Source: Profftia lariciata (GTDB taxonomy: Bacteria; Pseudomonadota; Gammaproteobacteria; Enterobacterales; Enterobacteriaceae). From it: DNA of 64,000 bases. Each line of letters starts with the position of its first letter. Position 1 is the stretch's first letter. Positions 43,290-54,345 of the stretch are shown here, one piece after another. The translations under genes were made by a program, and so were the position numbers. The stretch spans positions 868,001 to 932,000 of the forward strand of contig NZ_CP045925.1 in assembly GCF_020541265.1 (NCBI RefSeq), given 5' to 3'. The notes below the pieces were generated by a model that was given only the letters and a program-made list of their open reading frames with translations, was not told where the DNA came from and did not search any database.

Positions 43290-43672
43290 AAAAATTTTTC
43301 TTTATATACGTCAATACTTTTTGTATTTACTAGTTAATAGTATTCAATGTAATTGACAATTATTTGTACATTTCATGATATTACTAATAAATAAAAAAAT
43401 AATAATAAATTTAATACTATAATTTCTTATATTGTATTATCATAGTTTTATTTTTACAGAAATATATTACAAAAATATATTTTACTCGTTATTTTTGTAA
43501 AAATTCTTAATATCTTGTAAGATATTATCTTTAATTTAGCAAAATTATATAAAATATATAGTAATCAATCACTATAACTTGTTAAAAAATAAATTAATAA
43601 TACTGAGATTTATGCCAATGATATTGCTCAATCAATAATACAAAAAATAAATATTATAACAGCAAATTTCAT
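43290..43672 (-). pseudogene. tusD: Relic of tusD (sulfur-relay sulfurtransferase subunit)
   Basis: TusBCD relays sulfur from TusA to TusE/MnmA for 2-thiouridine at tRNA position 34. Reading the minus strand from ATG 43672 gives MKFAVII, matching MRFAIVV of E. coli. With a single-codon deletion, S..A..Q/*..LI follows SSAFQFAQALI, with caa changed to taa and leucine and isoleucine in place. Y39 aligns with the end of VFFY, then LYNFAKLKIIS matches VYNANQLTSPA. The match is colinear over about 60 codons but full of stops. Only 43480-43672 is supported; the 3' limit is drawn from the family length (128 residues). An 11-bp inverted repeat (TTACAAAAATA/TATTTTTGTAA, 43467-43500) lies inside it. Confidence 0.62.
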
Positions 43673-44886
43673 TTTATCAGGAAGTTATAATATATAGATT
43701 ATAATAATTATTTAAAATAATATATTAATAACTTATAAAAGTAGTATGTCAATTTTATCATTGTAGAATGTTACATAGTTATGTAATGTTATTAAAAATT
43801 TATTTTACTATAATACACTATTAAAATATAATCTTTTAGTTAACACAAATATACACATTAATTATATATAAGAAGAAATATTATTGTTATATTTATTTCT
43901 TTATTAAAGCAATAAATATGTTATCAATATAACATCAATAAATTATCACGTAATATATAAAAATTATTAATTATTCGTCATGATATTATACAATGTTTTA
44001 GAGATCTATCAATTATATTCATTTATTATTACAGATTAGTTTATTAATAATGCATATGTAATAACTTAATCAATAGTTTAAATATAATTGCATTTTTTTG
44101 ATAAGTAGATAATTATTTAAAATAAAAAAATAATAATTCATTTATCTTAATAAGATTTATTGAATAAAAAGAATATAGTAAATTTTATATTTTAGGTGAT
44201 ATATATTATAATGACTAGCATTAATTTCAATATATAGATATATCAACTAATTTATAATAAGAACACGAAATATTATAAAATTAATTATCATACTAAATAT
44301 ACATACTAACATAAGTCAATTATACTACAATAATATTTACTATAGTTGATTTATTTATTTAATATTTTGAAAAAATATTATCTATAAAATACTTGCAATA
44401 CATATGGTCTATTATATTAATTAAAAAATTTTATTATTTTTTTTAATAAAACAACAAACGTCAATTCTTAAAAAATAAGAATCGTATTATTATATAATAC
44501 AGAGATTTTAAAGTATGCATTAGTAAATTAGTAAAAGGACAATAAATAATGATTATTTAATAAATATACAATAGTAAAAATTAATATTTTATTTTAAAGT
44601 TTATATTTTATTTAAAAAAATAAATTAATATACTGCATTATTACATATTAATTAATATTGTATAATATTTTAAATATATAAATTAATTTCTTATGAAAAA
44701 TATTAAATTATAATATTATATATTTAATTATTAGTAAAATATATTATATATTGATAATAAATAATGCAATATTTGTTATATGTAATTAATATAGTAATAT
44801 AATACATAAAATAAAAAATTTTTTTTAAAATTATTTATTTTAATATATAACGAATACATTGTTTATTGCTAATTATAAATAAACTA
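43673..44886. other. 1.2-kb decayed spacer upstream of topA
   Basis: No gene or relic recognised; stops in all frames and long A/T runs. Confidence 0.5.
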
Positions 44887-44901
44887 TATCTCCTGGAGAT
44901 A
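44887..44901. promoter_or_regulatory. Operator-like palindrome ahead of topA
   Basis: TATCTCC-T-GGAGATA is a perfect 7-bp dyad around one central base, lying 27 bp upstream of the topA start and just before its AAGG ribosome-binding sequence. The single-base centre suits a DNA-binding site better than an RNA hairpin. It contains five G/C positions in a region with almost none. Its role is inferred only from shape and place. Confidence 0.4.
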
Positions 44902-44927
44902 AAAAATTAATTTCAATAAGGTTAATT

Positions 44928-47513
44928 ATGAGTACATCTCTCGTAATAGTTGAGTCTCCGGCAAAAGCCAAAACTATCAGTCAATATTTAGGTAAGAACT
45001 ACGTGGTAAAATCTAGTGTAGGACATATTAGAGATTTACCAACTAGTAGGTTAGCTAGTAAACGAGAGATACTCTCTACAAAAAATAAAGAAAAAAATAA
45101 AATTCATCAAAATAAGCATGAAATATTAATTAAACGCATGGGTATTGATCCTTATCAAGAATGGACAGCGTCCTATGAAATACTTCCAGGTAAAGAACAA
45201 ATTGTTGCGGAATTAAAATCATTAGCAAAAACAGTTGATCATATTTATCTTGCAACTGATCTTGATCGTGAAGGAGAAGCTATTGCATGGCATTTACGTG
45301 AGGTAATTGGCGGAGATGAAAATCGCTATAGCCGCGTAGTATTTAATGAAATTACTCAAAAAGCAATTCAACAAGCATTTAATAAACCTGGTAAATTAAA
45401 TATTAATAGAGTTTATGCTCAACAGACTCGTCGTTTTATGGACCGAATAGTAGGTTACATGATTTCTCCACTGCTATGGAAAAAAATTGCCCGTGGTTTA
45501 TCAGCAGGACGTGTACAATCTGTTGCTGTGCGTTTAATAGTGGATCGTGAACATGATATTAAAACCTTTTCTCCTGAAGAGTATTGGGAATTACGTGCTA
45601 ATTTAAATGTAAATAATATTTTCTTACAAATGCAAGTTACTAATTATAAAAATAAAATATTTAAACCTATTAACAATCAAGATACTCACGCTGCTATAGA
45701 AGATCTGGAAAAAGCAAAATATATAGTATTTGATCGTGTAGATAAACTAACTAATAGTAATCCTCGTGCCCCATTTATCACTTCTACGTTACAGCAAACA
45801 GCAAATACACGTTTAAATTTTAGTGTAAAGAAAACAATGATGCTAGCTCAACTACTATATGAAGCTGGTCATATTACTTATATGCGGACTGATTCAAAAA
45901 ATCTTAGTCAGGATGCATTAAATATGGTACGTAATTATATTAATCAACTTTTTGGTAAACAGTACCTACCAAAAAAACCTAATACTTATGCTCAAGTTCA
46001 AAATTCTCAAGAAGCACATGAGGCTATTCGTCCTACTAATATATATATGATCTCTGAATATTTAAATAATATGGGAGATGACGCACAGAAGTTATATAAT
46101 CTTATCTGGCTTCAATTTGTATCTTGTCAAATGACATCAGCAAAATATAATTTTACTACAATTTATGTTAAAGCAGGCGATTACATTCTGCAAACAAAAA
46201 GACGTACTGTATATTTTGATGGCTGGACAAAAATAATACCTCAAGTATGCAAGGAAATTGAGGATGATACATTACCTTTTATTAAAGTAGGTACTCATCT
46301 AATTATGCAGCAACTATTACCACTACAACGATTTACTAAACCACCTGTTCGTTTTAACGAAGCATCTTTAGTAAGAGAATTAGAAAAACGTAGTATTGGT
46401 CGTCCTTCTACTTATGCATCAATTATTTCAACAATTCAGGATCGCGGATATGTACGTATTAAGCATCGTTGTTTTTATGCAGAAAAAATTGGAGAAATTG
46501 TTACTTATAGTTTAAAAAATAATTTTCCTGAACTAATTAACTATGATTTTACTGCTCATATGGAAGATGACTTAGATCAGGTTGCGAATGCTAATAAAGA
46601 TTGGAAAATATTATTAGATAACTTTTTTCAAAATTTTAGTCAGCAACTTTTTATTGCTGAAAACGATCCTAAAGATGGTGGTATGCGTACTAATCACATG
46701 GTTAAAACCAATATTCTCTGTCCAACCTGTCAACGTCAAATGGGTATTCGTATTGCAAGTACTGGTATATTTTTAGGTTGTTCTGGATATAAAATAACAC
46801 AAAAAGAGAAGAGGTGCAAAACTACAATTAATCTTATTCCTGAAGAAGAAGTGGTAGAAGGAGATAGTGTAAAAACTAGCTCATTGTTGGATATACAAAA
46901 AAAATGCTTACATTGTGGTACTACAATGGATGGTTATCTTATTGATAATCATCGTAAACTATATATATGTGGTAATAATCCAAATTGCGAAGGTTATGAA
47001 ATTATTAAAGGAAATTTCTTAATTAAAGGTTATCATGGTCCAATTGTTGAATGCAAACAATGTCAATCTCAAATGCAGGTAAAAATAGGACGTTTTGGTA
47101 AATATATGGCTTGTATTAATCAAGACTGCAAAAATACTTGTAAAATATTACGTAATGGTAACTTAGCTCCCCAAAAAGAATCTCCCATTCCATTACCAGA
47201 GCTACCATGTAAAAAATCAGACGCATATTTTATTCTACGTGATGGAACTGTAGGTATATTCTTAGCAGCTAATACTTTTCCAAAATCGCGTGAAACACGT
47301 GCTCCTTTAGTAGAAGAATTAGCTCGCTTTAAAGAACGTTTACCTAAAAAATTTCATTATATAGCAAATGCACCACAAAAAGATCCTAAAGGCAATAAAA
47401 CGATAGTACGCTTTAATCGTAAAACTAAAGAGCAATACATTGCTTCAGAGAGCAATGGAAAAGCTACTGGTTGGACAGCATTTTTTACAGGAGGTAAATG
47501 GATTGAAAATTAA
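44928..47513 (+). CDS. topA: DNA topoisomerase I TopA
   Basis: Relaxes negative supercoils by single-strand passage. 861 residues against 865. The TOPRIM domain includes E9 (VIVESPAKAKTI) and the metal site D111-L-D113-R-E115. The catalytic tyrosine is Y318 in ITYMRTDSKNLS. C-terminal tetracysteine zinc ribbons are complete: CPTCQRQMG with GCSGY and RCKTT, CLHCGTTMDG with CGNNPNC, and CKQCQSQMQ with CINQDC. The final zinc-free ribbon domains end in WTAFFTGGKW. The start is supported by AAGG seven bases upstream. In E. coli cysB follows on the same strand; here a decayed cysB lies beyond it in the opposite orientation. Confidence 0.98.
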   Translation: MSTSLVIVESPAKAKTISQYLGKNYVVKSSVGHIRDLPTSRLASKREILSTKNKEKNKIHQNKHEILIKRMGIDPYQEWTASYEILPGKEQIVAELKSLAKTVDHIYLATDLDREGEAIAWHLREVIGGDENRYSRVVFNEITQKAIQQAFNKPGKLNINRVYAQQTRRFMDRIVGYMISPLLWKKIARGLSAGRVQSVAVRLIVDREHDIKTFSPEEYWELRANLNVNNIFLQMQVTNYKNKIFKPINNQDTHAAIEDLEKAKYIVFDRVDKLTNSNPRAPFITSTLQQTANTRLNFSVKKTMMLAQLLYEAGHITYMRTDSKNLSQDALNMVRNYINQLFGKQYLPKKPNTYAQVQNSQEAHEAIRPTNIYMISEYLNNMGDDAQKLYNLIWLQFVSCQMTSAKYNFTTIYVKAGDYILQTKRRTVYFDGWTKIIPQVCKEIEDDTLPFIKVGTHLIMQQLLPLQRFTKPPVRFNEASLVRELEKRSIGRPSTYASIISTIQDRGYVRIKHRCFYAEKIGEIVTYSLKNNFPELINYDFTAHMEDDLDQVANANKDWKILLDNFFQNFSQQLFIAENDPKDGGMRTNHMVKTNILCPTCQRQMGIRIASTGIFLGCSGYKITQKEKRCKTTINLIPEEEVVEGDSVKTSSLLDIQKKCLHCGTTMDGYLIDNHRKLYICGNNPNCEGYEIIKGNFLIKGYHGPIVECKQCQSQMQVKIGRFGKYMACINQDCKNTCKILRNGNLAPQKESPIPLPELPCKKSDAYFILRDGTVGIFLAANTFPKSRETRAPLVEELARFKERLPKKFHYIANAPQKDPKGNKTIVRFNRKTKEQYIASESNGKATGWTAFFTGGKWIEN

Positions 47514-48559
47514 ATTAATTATTTTTAGCATGCAAAATATCAAACATTATAATATAATAAATACAAATATTAAATTTTTAATGAATAAAAATATTTTATT
47601 CAGTATCTATAAATATTATTATATTATTTTAAATAAATAAAACATTATAATTATTTAATTATTACTTAAATAAAAATATTTTAATAATTTTTTTTAAAAA
47701 TTACTATTATATAACATATAGAAAGTATAATGTTCTAAATTGATTGTGTGTTAATATATCTATCTTTATTATGTTATCTAGAAAGTAAAAGAATGTTATA
47801 TAATATATTTGTGTTTTATATATTTTATAATTAGATTTAGTATATTTTATACATTTTTAAATATCTTAATAAAAATAATAAATTTGAGTATTAATAATTT
47901 TATATTTTTATCACTAATAGATGTATGATGTTATAAATTTTTTATTAAAATTATATCTTGTTAAATTTTAATGCCATTATTATATAATAATAATTCTTAG
48001 TAATAACTGATAATGCTTGTCTTATCATATATTATATAATTATAAATTTATTAATTTTTTAAATAAGGAGCATTATATATAATGCAATACTCTTAATATC
48101 ATTGTATAAATACTGATAATAATTACAATTATTCTCTTATAGAATTCTAAATAATTTTTAAAAAATAGTTATATAATATATAGCTATTTGAATCATAGTA
48201 AATAATTTATTTACAATTTATTACCTATATATTCAACAATATTTAATAAATGAAATTTTTTTATTTATTAAATAATTTTTTTTACAAAAAAAATAAAATT
48301 AATTTTATTTTTTACTTTGATATATTAAAAATCATATTTTATAACATAAAAAATATTATTCTTTATATAATATAATCTAATTTTAATATTTTAAAACAAT
48401 TAAAATACATTAAAATAAAATATTTATTAAGATATTAATCTAATAAATTACATATAATCTTATAAGTATCACTTAATAAAATAATATAATAATATTAGTA
48501 TTTATATTACTTACACTAATAATAAATCTTATAAATTTAAGGATAAATTTTGTATGATA
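47514..48559. other. Spacer between topA and the cysB relic
   Basis: About 1 kb of A+T-rich sequence between convergent units. Part of the C-terminal half of the cysB relic may extend into 48230-48560, but I could not align it. No terminator is evident. Confidence 0.45.
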
Positions 48560-49197
48560 TACAAAATATACTTATTTAATAACTAGTATCTATATTTGAT
48601 ATATTTATAAAATATATACCTAGTGATTAGATAACAGTTATATACTAGTTGTTTGTTAACATGATTATTAATCAATATGGTAGGAACATAATCTTTAAAA
48701 GATACTTGATGATAATACCATACATATAAATATAGTCAATAAAAAATAAATTTCTTTGGTTGTAGTAATATAAGTAAAGTAATCTTAAGTGATATTATAT
48801 AATTAGTTCTTTTCGCTAAAAATATTATAATTTATAATTCTAGTATTTAAACAATTTAGAAGATTAGCCAGTAATTTAGTAAAAATAGCGCAAAAAATTT
48901 TTCTAAAAAAAGCAATATTATTTAATATTAAATCAAATATAATAAATAGTATTTGTGATAAATATTTATACTGTTTTAAAAAATGTAATTATTATTTTGA
49001 TCTCAAGAGGTGTTACCCTAGAGATATTAAAAATATGTATCACAAAATAAAAGAAAATATTATGAGTTATGCTAAATATTTTTATTCTAGTAAATAAAAG
49101 AATATCATTAATAACATTAAATGCACAGTTTAATAAAACATAAATGAGCCTTGATTATTAATCATATTTAATATCTTTGGTAAACACTATAGTTCAT
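48560..49197 (-). pseudogene. cysB: Relic of cysB (LysR-type cysteine regulator)
   Basis: CysB activates sulfate assimilation genes in response to acetylserine. On the minus strand from ATG 49197, QRY*I*LII tracks QLRYIVEVVN (gaa to tga, att to taa). The helix-turn-helix tyrosine keeps its spacing. Near 49000-49020, ISRVTPLEIKIII follows LTQVTPAGQEIIRI. Around 48870-48900, LEKFFALFLL matches TQARYALPNV. At about 48735-48774, YYYNQRNLFFI-DY matches CYHWNRAIVVTPDH with changes such as tgt to tat and cac to tac. Order and spacing agree with the 324-residue protein. It lies next to topA as in enterics, but inverted relative to it. The last third is not readable. Confidence 0.65.
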
Positions 49198-50939
49198 GAA
49201 TATATAATTTATGTAGTTATTAATGTTAGTAATTCTTTTCCTATATATTTATGTTTATTGAATAGTGAATAATGCATATGTATTTAATAATATGCTACTA
49301 ATACAAGTATATTTATTTTCTGCAGAAATAATTTTAGAAATTAGTTGCAATATTCTACTGTACTACAAACATAGTCTATTTATTAAGTGGTACTACTATT
49401 CAATTTTTAGAATACAAAAGGATTACGCGCGGAAGTTATGGATATAATAATAATACTATATAAATAAATTATTAATAATTGAATAGTTAATAAATTATTT
49501 TTTATATATGTTGTCTATTATATTAAATTATAGATAACTTTAAATAAATTTATTTAATTAATTAATATTCTTGATAATATAAAATTTTTTGATTATACAG
49601 TATATAATATATTGATATATGCATACCTATATCAATTAGTTTAAATAGTTAAAAATATTTTGTACCATATAAAATATTACTCTTATAATATATTATCTTT
49701 ATAATAAAATTATATATAAAATATAATAATAAAGAACATATTTAATTGTTATTATTTGGTATAATAATAAATTATTTATTAATAAAAAAATAATGATATT
49801 ATTTAAACAACTTATTAAGTTAATAGATGGAAATAAAAAAAGTAAATAAATATAAGTTAAAAAATTATTAATATAATGATTAATAATTTATTATTATAAT
49901 GCTATAAAAAGATTACAATTATTAATAAATAAAAATTTATAAAATATAATATACACTATATAAATGTAATGAAATTAAAAAAGATATATATTAATATATA
50001 TTACTATTAATAAATAATTAATAATCAAACTAATATTTATACTAAATATAAGTATAATATTATTAATTAATCAATATAATAATAAAATTTACCCATCATA
50101 TATTGCAGATAAAATATATGATGGGTAAATATATCTAATATATAAATAAATAATAATTGTCATAAGAAAAATAGTAAGATTACTAATTATAATAATCTAA
50201 ATTATACCTTAAAATTATCTTGAATAACTATCCTAAATAAATATAAAATTGATATTACCATATATAATTATCTGCTATTATAAAATGAGTAAAATACTGA
50301 TATATTATAGATATAATTTAGTTAATGCATTTAATAAAAGAAATTATTTTAAATAACTTCTATTATTTAAAATAAACAGTAAATTCTTTGAATTATAATA
50401 TTATTTAGTGATAACTAAATACTTATAATGTCAATATATACTTTTTAATTTTTTAAAAATTATTATTGACATAATAAAAGAGATACTCTTATTATAATAT
50501 TTTATAAAATTATTAGTATGATTGATATATATGTAGCAAATACTATTTAGTAGTATGTTACAAATTTTTAATCATTATATATACGTTATTTTTACTACTG
50601 TCAATAATAGTACGTTTTTTAAAAAAATATTAATAAAAAACTTCAAATATACGGATATATTTTAAATATATAATAAATAAAATATAATTTATTATTAAAT
50701 TACGTAATATCTTTTATATTAATTTTTATAAATATAAAATACCTTATAGAATAAAAATATTATATATATACTAAACAGTATAACAATACTTATATTATTA
50801 TTAAATAATATTTTATAAAATTCTCATAATTTATTATATATAATATAATTTAAATGCTATTCATGAATCATTAATAAAATATTATACTATTAATTTTTAA
50901 TTAATTCTTACATTATAATATTAATAAAAAAAGTACATA
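49198..50939. other. 1.7-kb decayed spacer with a strong hairpin
   Basis: No gene recognised. ligT and hrpB, which lie on this side of sfsA in E. coli, are not visible. The main feature is the 18-bp perfect inverted repeat at 50087-50130, listed separately. Confidence 0.5.
50087..50130. repeat. Perfect 18-bp inverted repeat, 8-nt loop
   Basis: ATTTACCCATCATATATT (50087-50104) and its exact reverse complement (50113-50130) flank the loop GCAGATAA. Each arm holds a CCCATC/GATGGG block, rare G+C in this region. There is no T tract after it on either strand, so it is not a standard intrinsic terminator. It may be a stable RNA fold, a protein-binding site or a replication/recombination structure. 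Confidence 0.9.
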
Positions 50940-51613
50940 ATGTTGTTTTCTCCTTCGCTCCAGAAAACTTGTTTACTTAAATGTTATCAATGTTTTTTAG
51001 CTAGTATCAAATATAACTAATAATAGTAAAAAAAATACTTTATTGTGCTAATACTGGTGCAATGCACAGGCTGTGCACAGCAAAATATATATTATATATG
51101 GTATCCTATATTTAATAATTTTAAACGTAAATATATCTACTCGTGGGAGTTAACTTATAGTAAGTTAGGGCATTAGATTTATGTAAATACTATGCTAGCT
51201 AATCTATTAGTTCAAGAATCAATTAGAGCTGATTATATTCCATAATTATCTGGTTATAAAAATATACGTACTGAGATAAAATATGAAAAAGAAAACAGCC
51301 GTATTGATTTATTATTACAGTCGGATAATCAACCTAATTGTTATATTGAAATAAAATTAGTGACATTCTTAGAACAAGATTGCGGATGCTTTCCTTATAC
51401 ACCAACATTGCATGGAACCAAGCATCTTAGGGAACTAATGTATCAGATTCAAAAAGACAGCGTGCGGTATTATTTTTTGTTGTAATACACACAGGAATTA
51501 CAAAATTAATGCCAGCACAATATATTGATTCTACATATGTAGGATTACTAGTTAAAGCTAGTAAATTAGGTATAGAAATATTATGCTATAATACAAGTAT
51601 TAATATAGAATAA
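50940..51613 (+). pseudogene. sfsA: Pseudogene of sfsA
   Basis: SfsA is a sugar-fermentation-stimulation / DNA-binding protein (234 residues in E. coli). The start is intact (MLFSPSLQKTCLLKCY against MEFSPPLQRATLIQRY) but stops after 26 codons. Later pieces in shifting frames include WELTYSKLG for WELTQSQSG, TEIKYEKENSRIDLLLQSD for SEVKYGAERSRIDFMLQAD, NCYIEIKLVT for DCYIEVKSVT, and KHLRELMY. It ends GIEILCYNTSINIE at 51610. Several arginine codons have become cysteine (cgt to tgt), the C-to-T change typical of unrepaired decay. It precedes dksA as in enterics. Recent compared with the murA or hslV relics. Confidence 0.92.
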
Positions 51614-51841
51614 ATAATACTAAATATACCATTACTTTTTGTATTACCTTGAGTTATCTTTTATTTATTTTTAAAAAATAGTAAAAAATAATTATTAAAG
51701 TTATATTGATTAACTTATATATTATATTATCATGAAAAATATATAAGTAATACATGACTAAATGACAATAAATTGGCTATTTATAATAGCTGTATTATCT
51801 GTAATATAGATAGATTATTTGTATTAGATAGGAGAAACAAC

Positions 51842-52297
51842 ATGCAAAAAAAACATAATCGTAAATTATCATCCTTAAGTATTTTAACTATTGCTGGAGT
51901 CAAACCATATGAAGATAAAGTAGAAGAAGAATATATGAATGAAGCTCAGTTAACTCATTTTAAAATTATTCTTAAGGCCTGGCGTAGTCAGTTACATAAT
52001 GAAGTTGATCGTACTATATCTTATATGCGCGATGAAGCTTCTAACTTTCCTGACCCTATTGATCGTGCAGCACAAGAAGAAGAATTTAGTGTAGAGCTAC
52101 GCAATAGAGATAGAGAACTTAAATTAATACAAAAAATTGAAAAAACTTTAAAAAAAATTGAAACACATGATTTTGGATTTTGTGATTGCTGTGGTATTGA
52201 AATTGGTATTCGTCGTTTAGAAGCACGTCCAACAGCTAATCTTTGTATAGACTGTAAAACTTTAGCTGAAATACGCGAAAAACAAATGACTGGTTAG
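51842..52297 (+). CDS. dksA: RNA polymerase-binding transcription factor DksA
   Basis: Binds the RNA polymerase secondary channel and, with ppGpp, adjusts rRNA and amino-acid promoters. 151 residues from ATG 51842, exactly E. coli length and beginning MQKKHNRKLSSLSIL like MQEGQNRKTSSLSIL. A TAGGAG ribosome-binding sequence precedes it. A longer frame from 51773 (23 extra residues) is rejected. The coiled-coil tip acidic residues of NFPDPIDRAAQEEEFS are kept, and the zinc finger is CDCCG...LCIDCK. It lies between two pseudogenes, sfsA and pcnB, in the usual enteric order, so it survives alone under strong selection. Confidence 0.98.
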   Translation: MQKKHNRKLSSLSILTIAGVKPYEDKVEEEYMNEAQLTHFKIILKAWRSQLHNEVDRTISYMRDEASNFPDPIDRAAQEEEFSVELRNRDRELKLIQKIEKTLKKIETHDFGFCDCCGIEIGIRRLEARPTANLCIDCKTLAEIREKQMTG

Positions 52298-53239
52298 TTA
52301 AAAACTTTAATACTTTTTTAATAATACTATGGAATATTTTTATGTTTATTTTTACATAAATTTATTTTTTTAAATAATAATAATTAAAAAATAGTATAAA
52401 ATATTTCTTATGTAAAGAGATGTATAATATTTACTTTATTACATTCTGTACTAAATATTATCACATCCTTTATATTAAATACGTTTATTTTAATAATTTG
52501 TAATATCTACATTTAAGAATAATTATATTATTGTTTATATAATATATTTTTAATATTAAAATATAAAAAATAACTTTCTAAGTTATATAAAATATTTTAT
52601 TTATAAATAATAAGTACATATAATTTTAAATTATTATATGCATATATATGCAATATTATAATATTTCGATAAATAGATATAGCAAGAAAAATAATTTTAT
52701 TAATAACAGAATAGCAATACATGTAATTATTTTATTTATATTAATAAATTCTATTATTATATCTATAGTAATAATTATCTTTGAGAGTATTATTATACAT
52801 ATTTTAGATATGTAAACAACTTTCTACAAGTTTATAGGTTATCTGTATAATATTATCTATATAACATCATTTTTTAAAAAACTTTCTCATTTAATTAATA
52901 ATATAATTTTTATGATATATTATAAAATAAATTTATATTTTTATGTAATATATAAAGATATATAACAATATCACTATAAATAGACTAACATAGTTATATA
53001 TTAAATAAATCATTAATATAATTATATATATTAATACTATTTTAAAATAAAATAGCTCTATTACTATATATAGTATCTAATATATGTGATGACATTAAAA
53101 AATCTATTAGAATTAGATAAATTATTTAAAAAATACATACTAAATTTAATATATTACAGTATACATGTATTATTACAATAGATAAATTTTACTATCAGCT
53201 TGCAAGCCTAGAGATAGAAAGAATATAGAAGATATTATA
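52298..53239. other. Spacer at the expected gluQ position
   Basis: In E. coli gluQ (glutamyl-Q tRNA(Asp) synthetase, about 0.9 kb) lies between dksA and pcnB; this gap is 0.94 kb. I could not read any GluQ motif, so only the spacing supports a lost gene. Confidence 0.4.
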
Positions 53240-54345
53240 TCCAATAACAATTATCTCACTCGATTAACATATTATTTCGCGCTAACAAATAAGTAGAAAT
53301 GCACTAAAAGTGTTATATCGCTTTAAAAAATTAGGATATGAAACATATCTAGTTAAAGGTGTAGTATAAGGGATTTGTTACTTCGTAAGCAATCTCAAGA
53401 GTTTAATATCACTACTAACACAGCTCTGGAATAAATATTAAAACTATTCCACAATTGTCGTTTCATTGAAAGATGATTTCTTTTAGCCCATGTATTATTT
53501 GGTTCGGAAACAATGAAAGTTACTACCTTACGTGGTCATCATCAACATACTAAAAAATATTGCTTAACAGGCATAACATGGCATATTATTACGTGACAAT
53601 GTTGACATAAATATAAAGGACGATACTCAACGTCATGATTTTACTATTAATAGTTTATATTACTGAATTTTAGATTATACAGTTCGTGTATTACACTGGT
53701 GGTCTACCTGATTAGTAAAAAACCGTATTTGTTTTATAGGAGATCCTGATACGCGTTATCGAGAAGATCCAGTACGTATGTTACGTGCGGTAGATTTTGC
53801 TGCTAAATTAAATATAAAATACTTATCAATATACAGCTAAATCTATTTTATATTTAGCAGATCTCCTAAATAATATTCCATCTTCTCGATTATCTAAAAA
53901 TAACTTAAATTCCTATAATCAGGATATACTTTTAATACTTATAAACTATTACATGAATATACATTATTGTCTGTAAAATGGTTTACAGGTAAATTCTGCA
54001 TTTCTTGTTGCGACTATGCTGTGATATCCTTTAACAAAACTAACACAAAAAATTCATTATAAAAATAATATGATTTACCATAGATATTGCTAATATAGCT
54101 ATGAATTATATTTTAGATGAACATTCTGTCGTATACTGGCTATTACAAAACGTATTGCCTTTTTAGGCTATAATATTTTGAATATTATAACAATATTTAT
54201 CTCACCGTTAAACAAATAGTACAGATCAGATTATAAGCTAATCTACGTTTCGATCAGCCTATAATTTATTAATGCTCCTTACTTAAGTTAAAAATAGTTA
54301 TAATTTAAAGAATTTAACTCAATGGTAGAATGTTGTTCAAAACAA
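53240..54345 (+). pseudogene. pcnB: Pseudogene of pcnB (poly(A) polymerase I)
   Basis: PcnB adds 3' poly(A) tails that promote RNA decay. Fragments in changing frames follow the protein from end to end: HIISR*QISRNALKVLYRF for HAISRKDISENALKVMYRL, LVKGVV* in place of the active-site LVGGGVRD, LAHVLFGSET and TTLRGHH for LAHVMFGPEI and ATFRGHH, and an almost perfect GDPDTRYREDPVRMLRAV near 53741-53795. TFCRILAITKR (for EACRSLAIPKR) and LLMLLT*VKNSYNLKNLTQW close the C-terminus near 54345. Many stops and frameshifts, and the nucleotidyl-transferase GG motif is destroyed. This is the freshest dead gene in the window. folK, its usual downstream partner, is not seen. Confidence 0.95.

Noticed and set aside
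49265..49447. 60-codon open frame
   Set aside because: A+T-noise composition, no ribosome-binding site, no recognised family.
51773..51841. 23-codon N-terminal extension of dksA
   Set aside because: The conserved DksA N-terminus and TAGGAG ribosome-binding site place the start at 51842.
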